A stretch of DNA of 8,851 nt from Bacteroidota bacterium (GTDB taxonomy: Bacteria > Bacteroidota > Bacteroidia > Bacteroidales > JADFUO01), in assembly GCA_015222115.1 (NCBI GenBank), contig JADFUO010000265.1:1-8851 (forward strand). The letters run 5' to 3'. How positions within the stretch are numbered: the first letter of the stretch is position 1; the number at the start of each line of letters is the position of its first letter. Below the pieces are notes generated by a model. It was not told where the DNA came from and did not search any database. It worked only from the letters and a program-made list of their open reading frames with translations. Below, piece by piece: positions 7,073 through 8,851 of this stretch. The translations under genes and the position numbers were made by a program.

Positions 7073-8494
7073 ATGAAAAAAACAAAATTTAAAAATTTAG
7101 TGAACCTTTCATGGTTCATTTTATTGGCATTAATTATTACAAGCACTGCTTGTAAAAAAAAGAGTGATGACCCCATCGTTCCCCCTACTCCTCCGGTTGA
7201 AGATGGTATTTATGTTTTGGGAAACTCTACTTCTTATACAGCGTTAGTTGCAAAAGGAAAGATGGGGGATGGTATTGATGATGTAACTGAAGAATTAAGA
7301 GATGGAATGTATGTAAAATATATTTCGGTATCTGTAGCAGGTGATGGTTTTAACGTAGTAATTAAAGCCGGTGCAACAGAAACTACTTATGGTCCTGCAA
7401 CCAATGAAGTAGATGCGGATCTTATTCAAAGAGGAACTCTTGGAACTTCCGGTGCATTTTCTGTTCCTACTGATGGGCTTTATTACTTTGTAATTGATGT
7501 AAGCTCTAATACTTATTTTATTGCCCCTGCAACAAAATGGGGTATTATTGGTATGTCCGTAGGCGATTGGGGTACTGATATTGAGATAGCGACAGGTATC
7601 TGGTCAAAAGACGCAATAACCTGGGAAACTACAGATATTGAAATGAGAGAAGGCCCATTCAAATTTCGCCAGATTGGAAGTTGGAAAGTTGTTATGGACG
7701 ATTACGCTGCAAATACTAACTTTGGTGGTGTTGTTAGCGGTACTTTACCAAATTTAACTACTACTATGGTTAATGGTGGCGATAACTACGAATTGGCTTT
7801 AGCCCAGGAAGGTATGTTTACTGTTGCTTTATTATGGACTGATGAAGCTGGTTTTACTTCTGCTTTAACTAAAACAGGTAATGTTGAACCTCCACCAGAA
7901 TATTTTGAACAACTTTACATGATTGGTCCTGGAGTTAGTGATTGGGATACTGATTTACCTACGGTTGCTGTATATGGCCATAAAAATTTATTCTGGAAAA
8001 TTGTTTGGATAACAGAAAATGAGGAATTTAAATTCCGTCCTGAACATGCATGGGATGGTGATGAGTTTGGATTTGATGCCGACTTAGGTGGTGGTGAATA
8101 TACCATTGGTACTGCCAGTAACTTAACAGTAGCTGCAACCGGATACTACATGGTTGTTGTTGATTTAGAAGCAATGAAAATATCAGTTAGTGATCCTGCT
8201 GTTTACCTTATTGGTGATTGTGTTGGAGGCTGGGATCAAGCCGTTCCGGAAAACTTGTTTACAGTTGACAACGAAAACGAAGTTGTTACTATAACTAAAG
8301 ATTTGCTTGAGGGTGACCTTAGAATGTATACTGCGCATCCTTATTTCGCTGATTGGTGGCATGTAGAATTTATGATTTTTGATAATGTTATTGAATTCCG
8401 TGCAGATGGTGATGATCAAGAAAGAATCCACTTAACTGCTGGTACATACACTATTGATCTTAACTTTAAGACAGGTGCCGGTTCTATTCAATAG
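7073..8494 (+). CDS. SusE/SusF-like surface glycan-binding lipoprotein with four modules
   Basis: This 473-residue protein has a signal peptide ending in STAC (Cys27), a KKKSDD stretch, and a proline-rich linker (about 34-42) that would lift the rest off the membrane. Four beta-sandwich-like modules follow at about 45-152, 155-267, 280-374 and 377-473. The last three open with related motifs: WGIIGMSVGDW (156-166), LYMIGPGVSDW (281-291) and VYLIGDCVGGW (377-387). The first opens with IYVLGNS. This matches the SusE/SusF group, whose modules bind alpha-glucan through exposed aromatics; many Trp residues are available (for example 166, 177, 184, 204, 291, 387, 428, 429). No catalytic signature is seen. 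SusE-like genes usually follow susD directly, whereas this one is last, after the glycosidases. The start codon is chosen because an earlier ATG at 7068 meets a stop after two codons. Many codons end in T (GGT, GTT, GCT), as if highly expressed. Family placement is good; the ligand (dextran-like glucan) is inferred. Confidence 0.88.
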   Translation: MKKTKFKNLVNLSWFILLALIITSTACKKKSDDPIVPPTPPVEDGIYVLGNSTSYTALVAKGKMGDGIDDVTEELRDGMYVKYISVSVAGDGFNVVIKAGATETTYGPATNEVDADLIQRGTLGTSGAFSVPTDGLYYFVIDVSSNTYFIAPATKWGIIGMSVGDWGTDIEIATGIWSKDAITWETTDIEMREGPFKFRQIGSWKVVMDDYAANTNFGGVVSGTLPNLTTTMVNGGDNYELALAQEGMFTVALLWTDEAGFTSALTKTGNVEPPPEYFEQLYMIGPGVSDWDTDLPTVAVYGHKNLFWKIVWITENEEFKFRPEHAWDGDEFGFDADLGGGEYTIGTASNLTVAATGYYMVVVDLEAMKISVSDPAVYLIGDCVGGWDQAVPENLFTVDNENEVVTITKDLLEGDLRMYTAHPYFADWWHVEFMIFDNVIEFRADGDDQERIHLTAGTYTIDLNFKTGAGSIQ

Positions 8495-8510
8495 AATTAA
8501 CTAATAAATA

Positions 8511-8542
8511 AAAAAAGCTCGCAATTTGCGGGCTTTTTTTTT
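8511..8542 (+). terminator. Rho-independent terminator of the PUL operon
   Basis: AGCTCGC at 8516-8522 pairs with GCGGGCT at 8528-8534 (one G:T wobble) around the loop AATTT, and a run of nine T follows (8534-8542). It starts about 20 bases after the stop codon of the SusE/F-like gene. The A-run before the stem also makes it able to end transcripts arriving from the minus strand. Confidence 0.9.
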
Positions 8543-8643
8543 GCTTACTTAGCACTTATATTTTAGTGATTTTGGGTCATGCAGTGTATATTTATTTATT
8601 GCAAATTCATCAGGAAAAATAAGAACTGTAGTGGTTCCATTAG

Positions 8644-8667
8644 TGTTCAAATTGCAAGATGTTCAAA
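8644..8667. repeat. Short direct repeat TGTTCAAA
   Basis: TGTTCAAA occurs at 8644-8651 and again at 8660-8667, 16 bases apart, with a partial third copy (TGTTCA) at 8671-8676. It lies in the gene-poor end of the window. It could be a tandem protein-binding site or chance; nothing nearby supports a specific role. Confidence 0.25.
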
Positions 8668-8724
8668 CCTTGTTCATATTAGCAATGAAACAATTAGATA
8701 AAAAGTTTCTAACGGGGTGAATAA

Positions 8725-8782
8725 TCGTTTGCGATACTGCATTTGGTCCCGCCTCAGGCTGGAGAAGAAGCCGTACAAACGA
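8725..8782. repeat. Structured, locally G+C-rich hairpin element
   Basis: An outer stem pairs TCGTTTG (8725-8731) with CAAACGA (8776-8782). It continues with TAC (8735-8737) against GTA (8773-8775) after a CGA bulge. An inner stem pairs TCCCGCC (8747-8753) with GGCTGGA (8757-8763), with one mismatch and a TCA loop. The patch is clearly richer in G+C than its surroundings and has no T-run, so it is not a terminator. It resembles a REP-like or other dispersed intergenic repeat, or the end of a small mobile element. No transposase or second copy is visible in the window, so identity is open. Confidence 0.4.
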
Positions 8783-8851
8783 ATGAGAAGTTTTATAATG
8801 CTTTAAAAAAATCGGATTGAAAAAATAATTAAAAAATGATTTGGATAGGTC

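Larger units (their letters stand above)
8549..8851 (-). pseudogene. Possible decayed minus-strand reading frame, cut by the window end
   Basis: Read on the minus strand from 8851, one frame is open for 62 codons, meets a single TGA (8663-8665), then stays open for 37 more codons to a TAA (8549-8551), which lies next to the bidirectional terminator. In DNA this A+T-rich several stops would be expected by chance, so a broken or mutated gene end is possible. The last stretch reads FPDEFAINKYTLHDPKSLKY, which I cannot assign to a family. Against this, a plus-strand frame over about 8542-8720 is also open, and much of the first part overlaps a structured repeat-like element (8725-8782). This is a tentative call; the region may simply be non-coding. 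Confidence 0.22.

Noticed and set aside
7915..8431. Minus-strand frames opposite the SusE/F-like gene
   Set aside because: They overlap conserved modules of the sense gene and have no plausible start context or homology.
8542..8720. Plus-strand open frame of about 59 codons after the terminator
   Set aside because: It has no good start codon near its beginning, starts within the terminator's T-run, and resembles no known protein.
8725..8818. Plus-strand frame of about 30 codons ending in a TGA at 8816-8818
   Set aside because: It has no start codon, follows directly after a stop, and overlaps the hairpin element. It could be a decayed transposase end, but there is no motif to support that.
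1..8851. tRNA or rRNA genes, CRISPR arrays, integrase or complete insertion sequence
   Set aside because: No cloverleaf, regularly spaced repeats, transposase motifs or target-site duplications were seen anywhere in the window.

Overview
The window looks like Bacteroidota DNA. It is strongly A+T-rich, the genes lack clear Shine-Dalgarno sequences, and the genes form a Sus-type polysaccharide utilization locus (PUL), an arrangement confined to that phylum. Nothing here fixes the genus.

All five confident genes are on the + strand. In order they are: a SusD-family surface glycan-binding lipoprotein (1-1497), starting at the first base of the window; a FucP/GluP-type MFS sugar transporter (1540-2937); a GH97 alpha-glucosidase lipoprotein of the inverting, SusB-like type (2952-5084); a GH66 dextranase-family lipoprotein (5158-6900); and a SusE/SusF-like multi-module lipoprotein (7073-8494). 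A good intrinsic terminator (8511-8542) closes the unit. The gaps are 42, 14, 73 and 172 bases, so the first four genes look like one operon. The last gene has a longer leader with dyad symmetries and may be expressed partly on its own. The partner SusC porin is expected just upstream, outside the window.

The GH66 enzyme makes an alpha-1,6-glucan (dextran or a similar glucan) the most likely substrate. A working model is as follows. SusD and the SusE/F-like protein hold glucan at the surface, and surface GH66 cuts it into isomaltooligosaccharides. The unseen SusC imports these, and GH97 releases glucose from non-reducing ends in the periplasm. The MFS protein then carries glucose across the inner membrane. 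The families are clear from the sequence; the substrate and the division of labour are inference.

The last 300 bases (about 8550-8851) have no convincing intact gene. They hold a minus-strand frame interrupted by one TGA, and a locally G+C-rich 58-base stretch that can fold into a long hairpin. This may be the edge of a decayed gene or a dispersed repeat. I found no clearly new biological system. The points worth a second look are an atypical residue in the transporter, the position and leader of the SusE/F-like gene, and the downstream structured region.
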